This document shows positions 35,101 to 46,849 of a stretch of DNA of 64,000 bases, piece after piece; the stretch's first letter is position 1, and each line of letters begins with the position of its first letter. Made by a program: the position numbers and the translations under genes. The stretch is from Climacteris rufus. Its lineage: Eukaryota; Chordata; Aves; Passeriformes; Climacteridae. The stretch is taken from assembly GCA_013398175.1 (NCBI GenBank), contig VZRZ01008160.1, forward strand, positions 1-64,000, written 5' to 3'. The notes under the pieces are model-generated. The model saw nothing but the letters and a program-made list of their open reading frames with translations, ran no database searches and had not been told where the DNA came from.

Positions 35101-35541
35101 TGTGGTGGGTCTGCCTGCCAGGTACAGCCTGCTGGCATCTTCCAGCTGTGCCTCCACTCCAGCAGGGTAACACAGACAGGGCTGCTGCTGCTTTGGGAGC
35201 AGTGAGGAGCTGAGTTAGGCTGTAATTAGCAGCCTCTCTTTTCCCTTGCAAGTCCAGAGAGGGTTCTGTAGTTATTTCTGTGTTTAGTTGGTTCTGCTTT
35301 GTGGGGTTTCATTCAGTATGAAACAGTAGCTTAGGCTGCCCAAGAGCAAAGTGCAGTATAAATGGGGTTTGTTGTGTGCTGAGTGCTGCAATGTAAGGCA
35401 AGTCCTGAGCCTCCCTGTGAGTGCTTTGGTGTTTGGAGATGCTGCTCTAACCTACCTGTTCACAGCTGCAGGAATTTCAAAGACAGAACTGTGAGCTGAC
35501 AATCTGAACCCTGTGCAGGCAATGTCTGTTGTTTCAGGGCT
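32191..35541. other. Unique noncoding stretch
   Basis: 3.3 kb without a recognisable element. Some sites resemble splice signals, but none pairs around a convincing open exon. The frames around 33100-33740 and 34818-35213 have atypical composition and no domains. Confidence 0.45.
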
Positions 35542-35852
35542 GGAATCACAGAATGGTTTGGGTTGGAAGGGACCTTGAAGTTCATCTTGTTCCATCTCCC
35601 TGCCATGGGCAGGGACACCTTCAACTATCCCAGGTTGCTCCAAGCCCCATCCAGCCTGGCCTTGGGCACTGCCAGGGATCCAGGGGCAGCCACAGCTTCT
35701 CTGGGCACCCTGTGCCAGGGCCTCCCACCCTATTCCTGCCCAATATCCCATCTGACCCTGCCCTCTGGCAGTCTGAACCCATTCCCCCTTGTGCTGGCAC
35801 TGCAGTTCCTGACAAACAGCCCCTCTCTGGCTTTCTGTAGCCCCTTCCCAAG
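35542..35852 (-). mobile_element. CR1 LINE 3' fragment, minus
   Basis: On plus: GGAATCACAGAATGGTTTGG, GGACCTTGAAGTTCATC, CAGGGATCCAGGGGCAGC, then CCTGCCCAATATCCCATCTG. A short reduction in CCTCCCACCCTATTCCTGCC distinguishes it from its relatives, which keep CTCCCAGGGAACAATTCC. The far end fades into ORF2 C-terminal sequence. Confidence 0.95.
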
Positions 35853-36892
35853 GGAAGCTTCCCAAGCTCCAGGATGAAACAAGGTATGGCTTAGAGCAAG
35901 AGACCCTGCCACAAAATGCAGCTGCTTGGGACAGGGAGCAGACCAGCCACAACCCCCAGAGGTCCCTTGTATCCCAGGGCATCTGGACTTGGTCCAGATG
36001 GATGGCCTTAAATCCCAGTGAAGAAATGCTTGCAGGGAGTCAGTTCAGAATTGTGGGGCTGTGGTTTTGTGCTGTGTGAAGGGCCCAGGAGTGTCCTGGC
36101 CCAGCAGTGCTACAGCAGAGCTCAGCTGGGCTCTCCTCTCCCTGCTCAGCCCCCAGTGCTCACTGTATTTGCAAAGAGAGGAGAAGGAGGAGCTGTGCTA
36201 AACTGAGAACCAGGCAACTGTGCTAATATGTTTAACCCCCAGCTTTTGGACAAAACCCTGAATTTCACATGGAGTCTTCCCTCTTCCTACCTTTAGGGGG
36301 AAATATTAGATAGAATCAGTTTTGTACTTCCTTTCATTGCTGATGACTCCCACTGGCCTCTTTTTGCCAGACCACCTGCAGCTCCAGGAAATGTTGAAGA
36401 TTTTAAAGAAATTACAACTTTATTCTCTTTTTGCTTAGTTATAAAAGAGGATAATCATCCCCTGGTTTTTAGAGGTGATACAGAGCATTTGTGGAGCTGA
36501 GGGCTTTTTAAAAGCATCCATCCCAAAGGTGATGTTTGGGGGAACACGAAAAGTCAAAAGGGAAGCAAAACTCGAGGGAGATGGAGATTGTAAGGGAGTT
36601 TTATGGAATGTGTAATAGCAGGGAGTCTGACAAAACACCTCCTGACTGGTGTGACCCCTGTGTCACAGTGAGAATGCAGAACTGCAGTCAAACCACAGCC
36701 AGGGCGAGTTAGCAAGTGCTGGGACTGAGTCTGGACCCCAGGAGTGAGACAGGGCACGTGTCAGTGGTTCTGCCAGTGCTGGGACATTGTGGGGGTGCCC
36801 TGAGGGTGCCTCAGCCAGGGCTGGGGTGCTGCTTCTGCACTCTTGTGTGCAGCACAAATGGTACCCGGGCTGTGAGAGTGAACTGGCACAAG
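35853..36892. other. Unique noncoding stretch
   Basis: No feature is supported. G/T-rich wording near 36730-36830 (GTGGGGGTGCCCTGAGGGTG) is not a recognised repeat. Confidence 0.45.
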
Positions 36893-38345
36893 GATCCCAG
36901 AATCACAGCCTGGCTCAGCTTGGCAGGGCCCTCTGGAAGGTCACCTTGTCACCCAGAGCTGCTTGTCCAGGAGCAGTTGCCACACTCTCTGCAGTGTTTC
37001 CATGTGTCTTTGCCACTGAGGAGTGCAGAACTGGAGCCAGCACTTCAGGAGAGGTCTCAGCAGTGCTGGGGAGAAGGGAAGGGGCACTCCTCTGATGGGA
37101 GGGTGCATTGCTGGCTGCTGGGAGCTCAGTGCCATCCAGGAGCACAGGTCCTGCTTGGCAGAGCTGTTCCCAGTCCCTCAGGTGCTGGCTGCTGGGGTCA
37201 CTCTCCCCCTGCTGAGGGAGTTGGCCTTGCCTTTGAGCACCATCCAAGTGGCAGTGCCACCCTCTGCTCTATTGGCCACTTCCCCCCCAGTTTTGTGTCA
37301 CCAGCAAATGGGCTGAGGGCACACTCTGCACGTCCTACAGGTCATTAACAAAGAGGTTAAACCATTTAGGCTCTTGTATCAACCCACAGTGCCAGTCCTC
37401 CCACTGGACTTTGTGCCACTGGCCACCACCTGCTGGGCCTGGCCAGTCCCCCAGTTTTCCATCCACCTCCTGGCTGTCCACGCTTTGCCAGCTCAGCTGA
37501 GGGTGTGAGCAGAGGCAGTGTTGAAAGTCTTGCCAAAGCCAAGGCAGACAACATCCTCTGCACTCCCCTCATGCACTGAGATTGCATCCTAGGAGGAGGT
37601 CAGGCTGGTGAAGCGGGATTTTTTCCCTGCTCCTGATCACCCTCTTGTCCTTCAAGTGACCAGAACTGCTTTCCAGCATTAGCTGCTCTTTGCCAGTGAG
37701 GCTGACAGACCTGTAGTGCCCCAGATCCCTTTGCTTTCCTCCAGCCATCAGAAACCTGTCCCAGTCAGCACAACAGTTCAGAGTTCATGAAATGTGGCCT
37801 CACAGTGACACCCAGCTCCCTCAGCACTCGTGTGTCCATCCCACCTGGTGCCATGGCATGAAGTTTGTCCAGGCTGCTCTTTCCTAGCCTCATCCTCTTC
37901 TACTAAGGACAGCTCTTCCTTGTCTGGACCTCCCCTGTGGGCTCGGGGGCCTGCACTTCCTGGAGGTTGGTTTCACTGTTGCCAGATTCAAATCCAGATG
38001 TGCTTTGGCTCTCTTGGCCCCATCCCTGCACCGTCAGTGTCCCCAGATTCTTCCTGGATCACCTGCCCATGCATAACCAGTGTCCCCAGATTCCTCCTGG
38101 ATCACCTGCCCCTGCTCTGCACTTTGAACTTGGCTCTGGGCAGGAGCTCCTTGCTGCTCCATGGGAGCCTCCTGCTCCCTCCCATGATCAACTGCTTGTT
38201 GGGGTGGGTTGTCCTCCAGCTTGGAGGAGGTGATCCTTTAGTATCAATCTTTGGGGTCCCTTCTCTCTGCAGGGCTGGAGCCCATGGGATTCCTCAAGCA
38301 CAGCCCTGCAGATGCCAGAATCTGCTCTCCTGAAGCCAGGCAGTG
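36893..38345 (-). mobile_element. Longest CR1 LINE relic, with reverse-transcriptase region
   Basis: About 1.45 kb, read on minus. It runs from the linker between endonuclease and reverse transcriptase, through the polymerase region, to a 3' end at CAGAATCACAGCCTGG. Two RT boxes survive. The block at about 37520-37561 reads EDVVCLGFGKTF, where CR1 proteins have a DVVYLDFSKAF-type box. The block at 37339-37361 reads FNLFVND just before a stop. The catalytic (F/Y)ADD box expected next is destroyed in the following bases. Stops, frameshifts and deletions in the C-terminal part show an old, dead copy. In its intact form the enzyme would copy CR1 RNA at a nicked target site. Confidence 0.9.
38035..38114. 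repeat. 43-base tandem dimer inside the CR1 relic
   Basis: CAGTGTCCCCAGATTCYTCC and the following GGATCACCTGCCC occur twice, 43 bases apart (38035 and 38078). The dimer lies within the linker part of the CR1 relic and so arose after, or within, that copy. Confidence 0.85.
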
Positions 38346-38676
38346 CAGCTTTTCCCTCAGCTCCTTGTTCTCAGGGTTCTGGGGCCATCCTGCAGAGCCT
38401 TCCATGCCCTTCCCAGAGTTCATGTGGACGTGCAGCAGTGTGTGAGCTGCCAGGAGGCAATAGCACATCCTGGCTAAACCCTGGGGAATGTGAGCAGCTC
38501 CCTGGTGCTGCAATTCTGCAGTGTTTCTCTTGCATCCCTCGGCCTGGCTGCCGTGTCCCGGTCGGGGCTGTGCGTGCGGCTTTGGGAACATAAAAGCTTT
38601 ATTTCTGTCTGATCTGGCGTTTCCAATGTCTCCAGTCTCTCCAGAAGGGCTGTGTTTCTCCCTCCTTCTCCCCTGG
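38346..38676. other. Unique noncoding stretch
   Basis: Between the CR1 relic and a candidate promoter. CpG density rises from about 38540 (CGGTCGGGGCTGTGCGTGCG). No exon is recognised. Confidence 0.4.
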
Positions 38677-38860
38677 CTATTTATATCCGCGGTGACGTTG
38701 CAGGAGTGTTTGCTTTGCAAGAAATCTCTCCGTGTGAGCCAAAGCGAAACCAAAGCTGCAGGAGAAAGCGTTCCTTCCTTCTCCTCCCGCTCCCAGGGGA
38801 GGCCTGGAGTCCCAGGAAATGAGCACCTGGCAAGGAGAGGAAGCCCGGGAAGGTAAATGG
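38677..38860 (+). promoter_or_regulatory. Candidate TATA-type promoter with first exon
   Basis: CTATTTATAT at 38677-38686 looks like a TATA or MEF2-type box. TGACGT, a CRE half-site, follows at 38693-38698. AAAGCGAAACC at 38741-38751 resembles an IRF/ISRE half. About 130 bases after the expected start there is a donor, GGGAAG then GTAAAT, at 38853. An ATG at 38819 with G at -3 gives 11 complete codons, then one base before the donor (phase 1). The short peptide is unrecognised. The order of box, start, ATG and donor is what an alternative first exon would show, but each signal is common by chance. Confidence 0.3.
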
Positions 38861-39969
38861 CCTTTTTCTGTTTGACTAATGCAATGACAAACACCCCAAA
38901 AACCGTGAACTTCTCATGTGGGGGGGTGGAGGCGTGAAACTCCGGGGTGGTTTTCAGCGGGGAGCTGTGAAATGAGTTGCTGAAAGCCTCTAGGCTGAGG
39001 ACAGTGGCTCTTTAATAATCAAAAAAAACTTGCATGCACGGCATCAGAGCTCAGGGATTGCTGTCCCTCCTCATCAGGGGCTTTTCCTTCTCCTCCCCTT
39101 CCCAGATATTGTGCTTGTGCTGGGGAAGTGATTTCGTTACAGTAAAACTGAATTTCCACTCAGCTTTCTAAGCCGTTCAGAGCCCTGACTCTGAAACTTC
39201 ACAGGCCCTTCTATTTTTATTGTGCTGAAGCTAAAATAAGGAGTTTGGATGATAGTTTTATAAAGGTGCAAGCTGACTAGTCTGTGTTGTGTTTGTAGGG
39301 TAGTTTGCAAAAGAAGGGCCTTTACTTTTGGTTAAGGGCAGGTTTCCTGAGGTCTGAATCTGCATTTGCTGCTTGTGAGCTGTAGAAGACGGAAAGTAAC
39401 ACTTCAAGGTTTTGAAGTGCTCAGTATGAAACTGAGCATGTTTGAGCCCTGGAATTTTGCAGAAGTGCCAATCCCTGAGCAAATATAACAGTCCAGCATG
39501 AATAAACAGCCAAGAAAGCAAGTCTGCCTCTCTAGAAAGTTGAAGTATTTACCTTCACCCTGCTGTACTCCCTATTAGATATTTTTAACTCCTAACCAAA
39601 TTGGATTTTTCTGAACTGTAATTACAGGAGTAAAACCTCTGACAGCGATTTTTAGGAAACACAAGAGACAGTGGAAGTTCTGTGGAAATGTTCTGGATTG
39701 GAGCTCTTTGGTGTGGATGGGGAAGAAACTGTTCTATTCTTGCTCTAGGAAGTCGTAGGTGCAGCACAACAGTACCCAAGTACTGTCATCCTTTGGGAGT
39801 GGTGCAGCTCCTTCAAAAGGAACAGGGCTGTCTTTGACTCAGGATGGAGAGCATAGGTGGTGTCACAATTTGAGATACACATCGACCCCACTTAACCCGT
39901 GTGGAATCAGCTCTGGTTATTTCTGAGTTTGGGGAATCCACTGGGAATAACCAGGAGGCAGCAGGGCAC
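38861..39969. other. Unique noncoding stretch
   Basis: Intron-like mixed sequence with no supported exon or transposon. Confidence 0.45.
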
Positions 39970-40455
39970 CACAGAATCGTGGAATCAGGGAATGGTTTGG
40001 GTGGGAAGGGACCTTAAAGCCCATCCAGTGCCCCCCCTGCCATGGCAGGGACACCTCCCACTATCCCAGGCTGCTCCCAGCCCTGTCCAGCCTGGCCTTG
40101 GGCACTGCCGGGGATCCAGGGGCAGCCACAGCTTCTCTGGGCACCCTGTGCCAGGGCCTGCCCACCCTCCCAGGGAACAATTCCTGCCCAATATCCCATC
40201 TGACCCTATTTACTTCCAGTTTGAAGCCATTCCCTGTGTCCTGTCCCTCCATCCCTTGTCCCCAGTCCCTCTCCAGCTCTCCTGGAGCCCCTTTAGGCCC
40301 TGGCAGGGGCTCTGAGCTCTCCCTGGAGCCTTCTCCTCTCCAGGTGAGCACCCCCAGCTCTCCCAGGCTGGCTCCAGAGCAGAGGAGCTCCAGCCCTGGG
40401 AGCATCTCCATGGCCTCATCTGGACTCGTTCCAGCAGCTCCAGGTCCTCCTGATG
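39970..40455 (-). mobile_element. CR1 LINE 3' end with ORF2 remnant, minus
   Basis: About 485 bases. On plus: CACAGAATCGTGGAATCAGG, GGGACCTTAAAGCCCATCC, CAGGGAACAATTCCTGCCC, then the ORF2 C-terminal remnant ending with CATCTGGACTCGTTCCAGC. It is the mirror of 62712-63156 (plus), and the two differ by few changes in the 3' half. Confidence 0.96.
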
Positions 40456-40738
40456 TCAGTCTCAAGCAGAGTGACTCCCTTTCTCTGTGCTTCTGGAGAG
40501 AGGTTTTTGACATTTGGGGGTTGAAAACACGAATGTAGTGTGTCTGTTGTGACTGCTGTCAAGAACAGCAATGCAAGTGCCAGCACAGTAAATGCCAGCC
40601 AAAATATATTTGATGAATGCCAGGGGAAAGGTATTTGGCCATGGCTTGATCGAGCTGCTCTGTGTATGCCCCAGCATAATATGTTTATGTTGTAAATAGA
40701 GTTTAGTGTAATTAGTGCATGATGCAGCCCAGACAGAG
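40456..40738. other. Unique spacer between two CR1 copies
   Basis: Under 300 bases of A/T-richer unique DNA separating oppositely oriented CR1 copies. Nothing else seen. Confidence 0.5.
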
Positions 40739-40896
40739 CAGGGTGCCCAGAGAAGCTGGGGCTGCCCCTGGATCCCTGGAAATGTCCAAAGCCAGGCTGG
40801 ATGGGGCTGGGAGCAGCCTGGGACAGTGGGAGGTGGAAGGGGGTGGAATGAGGTGATTCAAGTCCCTTCCAACCCAAACCATTCCATGATTTTATG
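40739..40896 (+). mobile_element. CR1 LINE 3' fragment
   Basis: CAGGGTGCCCAGAGAAGCTG, then GGATGGGGCTGGGAGCAGCC, then CCAACCCAAACCATTCC and ATGATTTTATG at the end. Part of the CCCTGCCCATGGCAGG block is deleted, leaving GGAGGTGGAAGGGGGTGG. Confidence 0.94.
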
Positions 40897-43312
40897 CCTT
40901 TTGTGATCAGAGCTGCTGAGACTTGGCTTTGGTGGGAGCAGTTCAAGTTCCTGCTCTGAATTGTAGGCAGAGACACATAATTCAGTGCTTGTAGAAAGGT
41001 GTCCACGTAAGATATCCTGTGAGCTGGGATTTTATTGAGTGCTGATTGTTTGAGGGGGTATATGTGCTGGAAAGCAGAGTTTTAATGGTCCTGGTGAGAG
41101 GACCAGGCTGTTATTTTTTAATGCTTACAAGAGCTGATACGTGAACATCTTTTAGGAATAAAGTGGACTGGAGGTCAAGGTTATAAAAACAAGGTCAGTG
41201 CCTGAAAATAGGGACTGGGGACATTTTTATTGCACTTTGATCATTGCTGGAGATAAAAATACAGTTAGATTTTATCTGAGTTACACCAAAAGCAGCCTTT
41301 GCCTGTGGTGGTTTTGCTGTCTGTTCCTTTTTTTGTGGGATGAGATAAGGATACATATAAACACATTTCCCCAGTAAGCCCTTTGAGCCTTTTGGGATTA
41401 ATGGCTGCGGCTTCCTGAGCATAATTTCTTCTTTCCAGCTCTCAATTAAGGTCATCCTTAGAACCCAGGTGAACTGGTGGCCACGGAAGGCAGGAGAAGA
41501 GGACGTGTGTTGGAATGGTGGCATTGCAGGGCTCATGGTGTGTAAAGCCCTGACACAGGGTGCTGGGAACACAACACCCTCCCAGACTGCTCCTTAGCAC
41601 TCCTGTGTGCTGTTCCCTTTGCCCTTGGCACACAGGAAGGGCATGTTTGAGTATTAATCCACACCATGCTTATTAATTAGAGAGGTATTGGCTAGGTGGG
41701 TATGTCAGGACATGTGGGTATTCACTACCAGCTCCATAGGGAGCAAAGAGGAACTGGAGCCAGGGTTCATTGGTAAGTGGTGCTTTCTCTTTAGACTCTT
41801 TCACTCTGGGTCTGCTGCCTGGACACAAGAGAGATGCTTCTTGCAGGAGCAGCAGGTGTAGCTTGGGTGGTTGGGGTGATCAATAAACACCCTGCTGGGG
41901 TGCCCAGGGAGTGGATTTCTCCCTGCTCTGTGCTCGGTGTGACTGTGGAGTGCAAGCAAACACTCAGGATGTGGAGACAGGCTTCATTTCTCTGTAACAG
42001 GAAAAAGCCCCTCCACACCCAGGAGCCCTGCTGGTGGCCTCTAGCACCACACATCATCCTGTTTCAACTCTTGCTTTGGTTCAGGGCTTTTGGCTGGGTT
42101 TATTTTTGGTTGCGTTTATTTTTGGTTGGGTGGGGTTTGTTGTTCTGAAATGGTTATTTTGCTTGATGTATCTAAGGCCTTAAAGAAAGCAGAGCACCTG
42201 ATAGTGCCAGAGTGCTGGTGTACAGAGCCAGCAGCCTTGTACCAAGGTGTGGGGCAAACAGCACAGGAATTAACTCTTGTGATGGAAAAATCAGTGGGAC
42301 ACCAGTCTGTGTCCCTGTACAGTATTTGGTGAGGGAGCAATCTGCAGCAGAGGCCTTTGGGTTGAAATTTTGGGTTTGGAAGAAATAGAACCAAGTTGCT
42401 GTTTTGAGGCAGGGACTTCTTTAACCAGAGGTTTTTAACACACCTGGGTGATGAGACTGATGGGAGGACAAAATAAGTGGCTCAGAGAAGAGGAGTGGCC
42501 CTGAATAGGAATAGGAATGTTGTAGCTGGATGTGGGATGCAGTCACATGGGAATAACACCCTGCCCTGTGAAATACGTCCCTCCAGTTCAGTGGGGGAGT
42601 TTGAAAAGGGTGTCTTGTTTCTATTTTTCTCTTTTATGGAAAGCTTCACTCTTCCAGGCTGGGTTGGGACCTCAGTGGTATTAAACAGTTGCTTTGAAGA
42701 GGGTGTGGGATTGCAGTGGCCTGGATGGAATTGCCACTGCAGTGTGTTTGCCCTGGAGAGGTGCTGGGTGTTGAGCTCCTCACAGCCAGCCCCGGGGAGA
42801 TGCTCGTGTTTCTCCCAGCACCCAAAGGTCACCCACGGCCTTGAAGCAGGCAGAAGGGAGGGCTGGACACGCCCTGCAGCCCAGGGGAGCACTCATGATG
42901 AGCAGAGTGACTGATTTATCCATTTAGACGAGATGAGAACTCCAGGAGCTGCTTGGACAAGGAGTGGTGTGAAGACACCTCACTCTGAGGTCCTGTGGGC
43001 CTGCAGGGCTTTGGGATCTCACTGCTGCTCCTGCATCCCTTTTGGAGGTTGAGGAGTAAAAGTTTTGGAGTGCACAAGGATCTCTCTGGGGTGTGACAGT
43101 GGGTGCAGCCCCGTGTCCCTAGGGATCAGGGATCAGGACAGGCAGAGCATCCCAGCTTGCAAAACTCCTGCGAGGGCCAAGGACAGACACGTGTCCAAAC
43201 CCAGCAACACCCAGAGTGCCTTCACTCCCTGCTGGAGGAGCAGCAGGAGGAGTTCCCAGCTGATTTTCCAGAGGATTCTGGTTTGCTGCCAGGCTTTAAA
43301 ATACACCTTGGC
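40897..43312. other. Unique noncoding stretch
   Basis: No exon is supported. A small duplication, GGTTTATTTTTGGTTG followed by a near copy, lies at about 42097-42130. Otherwise ordinary. Confidence 0.45.
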
Positions 43313-43560
43313 TCTGGCACGCGTGCGCAAGCACATGATGCTGAAAGGAGAGGAGTTCTGCTGGGGGAACTGGGTTCAACTCGCGAGCAGGCTGAGCTTT
43401 TTATAGGAAAAGAGGGAAAGAGTGTTTTCCTCCGGCCGTGGCTCTGTGAGTCACACTTGCATGACACAGCATTCCTCCCGGGAGACTGAATTGCTGCCAC
43501 TGATGAGCACATCAGCGCTCTGGAATCTCCCCTTGCCTTACCAGACACACCTAAACACTT
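43313..43560. promoter_or_regulatory. Candidate cis-regulatory patch (NRF1-like, TATA-like, AP-1)
   Basis: A CpG-bearing patch containing GCACGCGTGCGCAAG from 43317 (NRF1-like core), CTTTTTATAGG near 43398, and a perfect AP-1 site TGAGTCA at 43447-43453. It lies next to an A/T-rich stretch. There is no clear exon, so an intronic or intergenic enhancer is the simplest reading. Evidence is motif-level only. Confidence 0.22.
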
Positions 43561-44019
43561 CACCTGGCACTGCTGGAAGGTATTCTGATAATACTTCCCA
43601 GTCTTGAAACTCAGCTCTGTTCAAAGTTTTTTAGTTTCTGTCAGAACCCCCTTAAAGTAAATATAATACCAATTTTTAATTTCAAAAGCAACTGTCCATT
43701 AACAACCTTGCACATAAGAAATTGTAATGGCTGTTAATGCTGTAATACAGATGAAATAATTATTATTATTTTACTGTATGTGTAATAATAATTTTGCTAT
43801 TATTTCTCTAAGTGTTTTAATGGAAATGAAGGTCAGAGTAGCTTTATAATGCTCCTGTAGCACATTTTTTTCTGATGTGTCAGTGACCAGGTCGAAGTTA
43901 CTTGAATGAAAAGACCAAAAAAAAGTGCTTAGAAGGTTTTTGGGATATATGAAGTGGATGTATAGATTTATATTGCTCATGTGAAGCCATATGAAGACAT
44001 CACACAGTCACAGTGTCAC
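43561..44019. other. A/T-rich noncoding stretch
   Basis: Low-GC sequence with TTATTATTATT-type runs at 43755-43805, in contrast to the GC-rich CR1 that follows. No gene seen. Confidence 0.55.
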
Positions 44020-44528
44020 TGTGCTGGCCCTGCTGAGGGAGCTCCAGGGCCGTGTCCAGTTGTGGCCAGAGAGCCCCTGAGGGGCTGGAGCGTGTCCAGG
44101 GCAGGGAACGGGGCTGGGGAAGGGGCTGGAGCCCCAGGAGCGGCTGAGGGAGCTGGGAAAGGGGCTCAGCCTGGAGCAAAGGAGGCTCAGGGGGCCCTGC
44201 TGGCTCTGCACAGCTCCTGCCAGGAGGGGCAGCCAGGGGGGAAAAAGGGCTCTGCTCCCAGGGAACAGGGACAGGACAAGGGCAAACGGCCTCAGGCTGG
44301 GCCAGGGGAGCCTCAGCTTGGACAGCAGCAGGAATTTCTCCATGGAAAGGCTGCTCAGGCCTTGGCAGGGGCTGCCCAGGGAGCTTTGCAGTGCCCATCC
44401 CTGGAGGTGCCCAAGGAAGGCCTGGCCGTGGCACTCAGGGCTCTGGGCTGGGGACAGGGTGGGGATGGGCACAGCTTGGGCTCCTTGGGCTGGGAGGGCT
44501 TTCCCAGCCTCAGGGATCCTGGGATTCT
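44020..44528 (+). mobile_element. CR1 LINE 3' end, second 3'-end type, longest copy
   Basis: Starts in the ORF2 C-terminal region (GAGCGTGTCCAGGGCAGGG, GAGCGGCTGAGGGAGCTGGG, CTCAGCCTGGAGCAAAGGAG). It continues with GACAGGACAAGGGCAAACGG, GGTGCCCAAGGAAGGCCTGG and the tail CAGGGATCCTGGGATTCTGA. These words follow the order of the CR1 ORF2 end and 3' UTR. The reading frame is broken. It is the reference copy for the fragments at 13.2, 22.0 and 26.4 kb. Confidence 0.94.
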
Positions 44529-46849
44529 GAGTAGTTTTTTATTACTTGCTGTAGACTTTGCTTCGCACCTTCAGTGCTGGATTTCATGTGCTAATACATA
44601 ATTCACTGCTGATGGGTAGGGAAAAAGGAGGCTCAACATAATCTGGCTTTTTTTGATCTTTAGGCAGATTTAAGCTGTCAAAGCAAGGAAAGCCTTTCCC
44701 CAGGCCTGTGGAAGGACAATCCAAATGCATGTCGTGCTTGAATGATCAAGAGACATCAGTGCTGGATCTTGGTAGCAGCTATTTCTCCTCAGTGCCAGCA
44801 GTCAACCTTAAATCTCGTTTTTGTGTCACATTGCTCATGTTCTGGTCAGGAAAGAAGCAGCAACATCTGTGTGGCCATCTCTGTCCTTCAGGCGTTTTTC
44901 TGGTGATTGTCACTCTCCTGTTGAAGCACAATGGGGGAAAGGTGGAGATGAAACAGCAACAGCCACTGAACTGAGAGCAGTACTCCCAGATAGTCAGTCC
45001 TATAGAAAGAAAATGATGTCATCAGCTCAGGCTGTCCTCTCTTTCAGCCCTTAGGCTAAATATGTCCTGGCTGGATTGTGTAGGAGAGAAAAAACCCCTC
45101 CTTTGCACGTCCTGGGGAAGAGTTCATTGTGTTTCTTTTGATTTGTTTAGGACTTTACAAGGTGTTATGTTGTATCTGTCTGGACGCATGCAGTATTTAA
45201 ATACACCGTGGTTGAAAAGGTGTTCCCAAAGCTCACTTTTAATTACCTGTAATACTCGTCAAACTGTCTTCTCTTCTCCCTCCTGGCCCCACCTGACTCG
45301 TGGGAAAACAGGGATTGCTTTGTTACGTGCCTTGAGGTCACTGAACTCACACAGTCCTGGATCATGGGGGAAAAAATATTGCCAAGATAAGATCTGCTGG
45401 AGTAACACAAGAGCTTTTCTGTGGAATATGAAGGCATTTATTGTCAGAAGGGAGTTACTGAGTTGGCCTCTGTCCTTGCCAGGTGACTTCTGCTGTCCCA
45501 GGAGGTGTGTAAGGGCCCAAAGCAGACACCGGTGTTGTCAGCATAACAAGGAGTCCTTAGCCTGTGGTTTGTCTTCTAACCAAGCTGTAGGTTCCTTATA
45601 TATATTAATGTACAGGATTGGTACTGGGTGAATTACATCTAAGCAATCCTTAGGTGATGAGCAGTTACCAGTTTCACTCCAGAATCCCTCCTGGAAAGCA
45701 GGGCTGGGTTGGGCGGATGCATGTGTTGAGTGTTACACAGCCCAATTACTAAAAGACTGCTGGAAAAAAAAAAAGGGTACAGGGAGCTCTCTGGTGGCTT
45801 ATCCACACTTCCCTCTCTCCTCAGATTTTAAAGAAAATGGGCTGAGTTGGACTTGACCACAGGCCATTTTTAGGCTTCTGAATTTTGCGGAGGAGCTGAT
45901 GGTGAACACGTTGTTCCACTGGATATTTGGCTGTCTCCATGTGTTAGGAACAAGCACTGCTGGGCCATGTCCTGAGGCATGGATCTATTAAAAAACCCCA
46001 GAGCAGCTACTCCTAAAAAATACTTGTTTTCTGTATGACAGGATGAGTGTGGAAGGGTTTGTGTGTGCAGCTCTGAAAATACTTTTTCCACCCCTTGTTT
46101 CTTTGGTGTGGCTCTGCAGATTCCTGGTATTCCTGGCAACAGGCTCCCTCTCCTGGGATGGAGTTCAGAAAACCTGCTGCTGCTATTTGTTAATGCTGGT
46201 GCCTAATTTTTTTTTTCCTTTCCATATTATTTCATCTGTGGAGTGGAAGCAGGCTGCTTCCTACGCCTCTGACTTCACTCCTGGACAGTATCTCTGTTGG
46301 ATACAGCGGACACGGGAGAGTCTGTGCTCTGCTGGAAAACACTGCCAGTGCTGCTCATCCCATCAGTCTGCCCGACGTGTGACTCAGCCTGCTTTGTGCT
46401 GTGGTTTTGTACTCAATTACACGAAATCCCTGCTGTCCCAAGGCATCCTCTGCTCCCTCTCACCTGGGATGCTCCACGCTGGCCTTTCCCGCTGGATCCG
46501 TGTGCAGGGGGCCCTGGGTGCTTCCAGTCCTTGCTGTGTCCTTTGGGATAGAGGCTGCATGCCAGGATGGTGATGCTGCCTGGCCAGGGACTCTGCTGCT
46601 GGGATGGAGCCAAAAAATTCATGGAAAGCTTGGGGAATCCGTTGTTTTGCTTTGTGTTAGTGTCGTGGACACTTTTTTTTTTTACTTTTTGGTGGAGTGA
46701 TTTGGGGTAGGACTTAACATCTGGTATTCCTATATATTGGAAAAACGAATCCTTCCTCCTTGCAGCGCATTTTTCAGCTTTCAAAAGTGACACTTAAGAA
46801 AGCGTTACAGTAGGGATGTAGCGCCCCGAATTCATGCGATAAAGCCATT
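44529..46849. other. Unique noncoding stretch left of the CpG island
   Basis: No recognised element. A long T-run lies at about 46673-46683. GC rises sharply after 46850. Confidence 0.45.
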
